From Bacillota bacterium (GTDB taxonomy: Bacteria > Bacillota > Sulfobacillia > Symbiobacteriales > ZC4RG38): a stretch of DNA of 21,786 nucleotides. The stretch covers positions 1 through 21,786 of the forward strand of contig QGUP01000003.1 of assembly GCA_003242505.1 (NCBI GenBank), read 5' to 3'. How positions within the stretch are numbered: position 1 is the first letter of the stretch; each line of letters opens with the position of its first letter. Of this stretch, positions 20,727-21,786 are shown one piece after another. The translations under genes were made by a program, and so were the position numbers. Under the pieces are notes generated by a model. That model was not told the DNA's origin, did no database searches, and worked only from the letters and a program-made list of their open reading frames with translations.

Positions 20727-21786
20727 GTGCGGCTCACAGAGATTGCCAAGACCGTGATGGCCAAGCGTTACCTGCGGCTCAAGCCCGACGGCACCCGGGA
20801 GACCCCGGACGAGATGATCCGTCGGGTGGCCCGGGTGATCGCCGCGGTCGACGCCCAGTACGGGGCGAGCCCCGAGCAGGTGAAGGCGACGGAAGAGGCC
20901 TTCTACCGGCTGATGGACGACCAGGACTTCATGCCCAACAGCCCGACCTTTACCGGCGCCGGGACCCAGCTCGGCCAGCTGAGCGCCTGCTTCGTCCTGC
21001 CCATCGGGGATTCCCTGGCGGAGATTTACGAGACCATGAAGCACGCCGCCCTGATCCACCAGACCGGCGGCGGCACCGGCTTTGCCTTCTCCCGGCTCCG
21101 GCCGGCGGGGGACGTGGTCCGGTCCTCCCAGGGGGTGGCCTCGGGCCCGGTCTCGTTCCTCAAGGTCTACAACGCCTCCACCGAGGCGATCAAGCAGGGG
21201 GGCACTCGCCGGGGGGCCAACATGGGCATCCTCCGGGTGGACCACCCGGACATCCTGGAGTTCATCCACTGCAAGGACGACATCACCCAGGTGACCAACT
21301 TCAACATCAGCGTCGCCATCACTGACCGGTTCATGGAGGCCCTGAAGAAGGACGAGGAGTACGAACTCATCAACCCCCGGAACGGCGAGGTGGTGAGAAA
21401 GCTCCGGGCCCGGGACGTCTGGGAGCAGCTGATCCAGTCGGCCTGGGCCACCGGCGAGCCCGGCATCATCTTCATCGACCGGATCAACCGGCGGAACCCG
21501 AACAGGCACGCCGAGGTGATCGAGGCCACCAACCCCTGCGGCGAGCAGCCCCTGCCGCCCTACGGCTCCTGCAACCTGGGCTCCATCAACCTGGCGAACT
21601 TCGTCCGGGACCCGTACACCGACCGGGCGGAGGTGGACTGGGACCGGCTCGCGGCGGTGGTCCACACCGCGGTCCACTTCCTGGACAACGTCATTGACGC
21701 CAACAAACACCCGCTGCCCGAGATCGCCGAGAAAGCCAGGCGGGACCGGCGGGACGGGCCCGGGGGGGTTGGTTGGGGGGGGATGG
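20727..21786 (+). CDS. nrdJ: vitamin B12-dependent (class II) ribonucleotide reductase, N-terminal part
   Basis: Reduces ribonucleotides to deoxyribonucleotides with an adenosylcobalamin-derived radical. The 353 codons visible include FMPNSPTFTGAGTQ, the first active-site Cys (C88 in LSACFVLPIGDS), HQTGGGTGFAFSRLRP, and the catalytic NPCGEQ with N269, C271 and E273. The NPCGEQ form and the absence of an N-terminal ATP-cone point to class II. GTG 20727 has GGAAGGTGAGG upstream. The gene is cut by the window edge, so the cobalamin-binding and C-terminal Cys regions are not seen. The final ~12 residues (GPGGVGWGGM) look like a corrupted version of the family's GLGVMGWADM. Confidence 0.95.
   Translation, partial: MRLTEIAKTVMAKRYLRLKPDGTRETPDEMIRRVARVIAAVDAQYGASPEQVKATEEAFYRLMDDQDFMPNSPTFTGAGTQLGQLSACFVLPIGDSLAEIYETMKHAALIHQTGGGTGFAFSRLRPAGDVVRSSQGVASGPVSFLKVYNASTEAIKQGGTRRGANMGILRVDHPDILEFIHCKDDITQVTNFNISVAITDRFMEALKKDEEYELINPRNGEVVRKLRARDVWEQLIQSAWATGEPGIIFIDRINRRNPNRHAEVIEATNPCGEQPLPPYGSCNLGSINLANFVRDPYTDRAEVDWDRLAAVVHTAVHFLDNVIDANKHPLPEIAEKARRDRRDGPGGVGWGGM

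Overview
The window is very GC-rich, densely coded DNA from a bacterium that is probably a high-GC Bacillota (Firmicutes) of the Thermaerobacter/Symbiobacterium/Limnochordia kind. That placement is an inference. It rests on a YaaR (DUF327) protein, a Bacillus-type D-amino-acid aminotransferase, frequent GTG and TTG starts with strong Shine-Dalgarno (SD) sequences, sigma-A type promoters, and an NrdR plus class II ribonucleotide reductase pair. No rRNA, tRNA, CRISPR array, insertion sequence or phage gene was seen.

Layout. Positions 1-2862 hold the end of a ketopantoate reductase gene (panE), endonuclease III (nth), yaaR and a D-alanine aminotransferase (dat), closed by an intrinsic terminator at 2923-2950. 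Positions 3177-5095 hold an XRE-type regulator and an unrecognised 348-residue protein that appears to be built from two similar halves. Positions 5169-15397 are a respiratory complex I locus in the order nuoB | nuoA | nuoC D H J K L M N. Convergent to it, on the minus strand, is a zinc-dependent alanyl-tRNA editing protein (alaX, 15578-16798). Then on the plus strand come a Pro/Gly-rich small gene, sfsA, a small protein with an XRE-like C-terminus, a sirtuin deacylase, and finally nrdR followed by the 5' part of a B12-dependent ribonucleotide reductase gene (nrdJ), which runs off the window.

How the genes work together. The ten nuo genes encode three quinone-module subunits (B, C, D) and all seven membrane subunits (A, H, J, K, L, M, N). 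The NADH module (E, F, G) is absent, as in the 11-subunit complexes of cyanobacteria and many Bacillota. Unlike those, nuoI, the two-[4Fe-4S] subunit that normally sits between nuoH and nuoJ, is also absent; a 142-base GC-rich spacer with a 13-bp hairpin stands there instead. nuoB is split from the rest and comes first, with its own consensus promoter. A second, very similar promoter and a structured leader precede nuoA. The nrdR-nrdJ unit carries two NrdR-box-like sites 32 bases apart over a TACAAT -10 box, a classical autoregulated arrangement.

The most interesting items are the missing nuoI with its spacer, the displaced nuoB with paired promoters, and the unknown duplicated protein between an XRE regulator and the nuo locus. 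Both window edges look like error-rich contig ends: they are enriched in G reading outward, and the protein there drifts from its family consensus. The first ~88 and last ~35 bases should be treated with caution.
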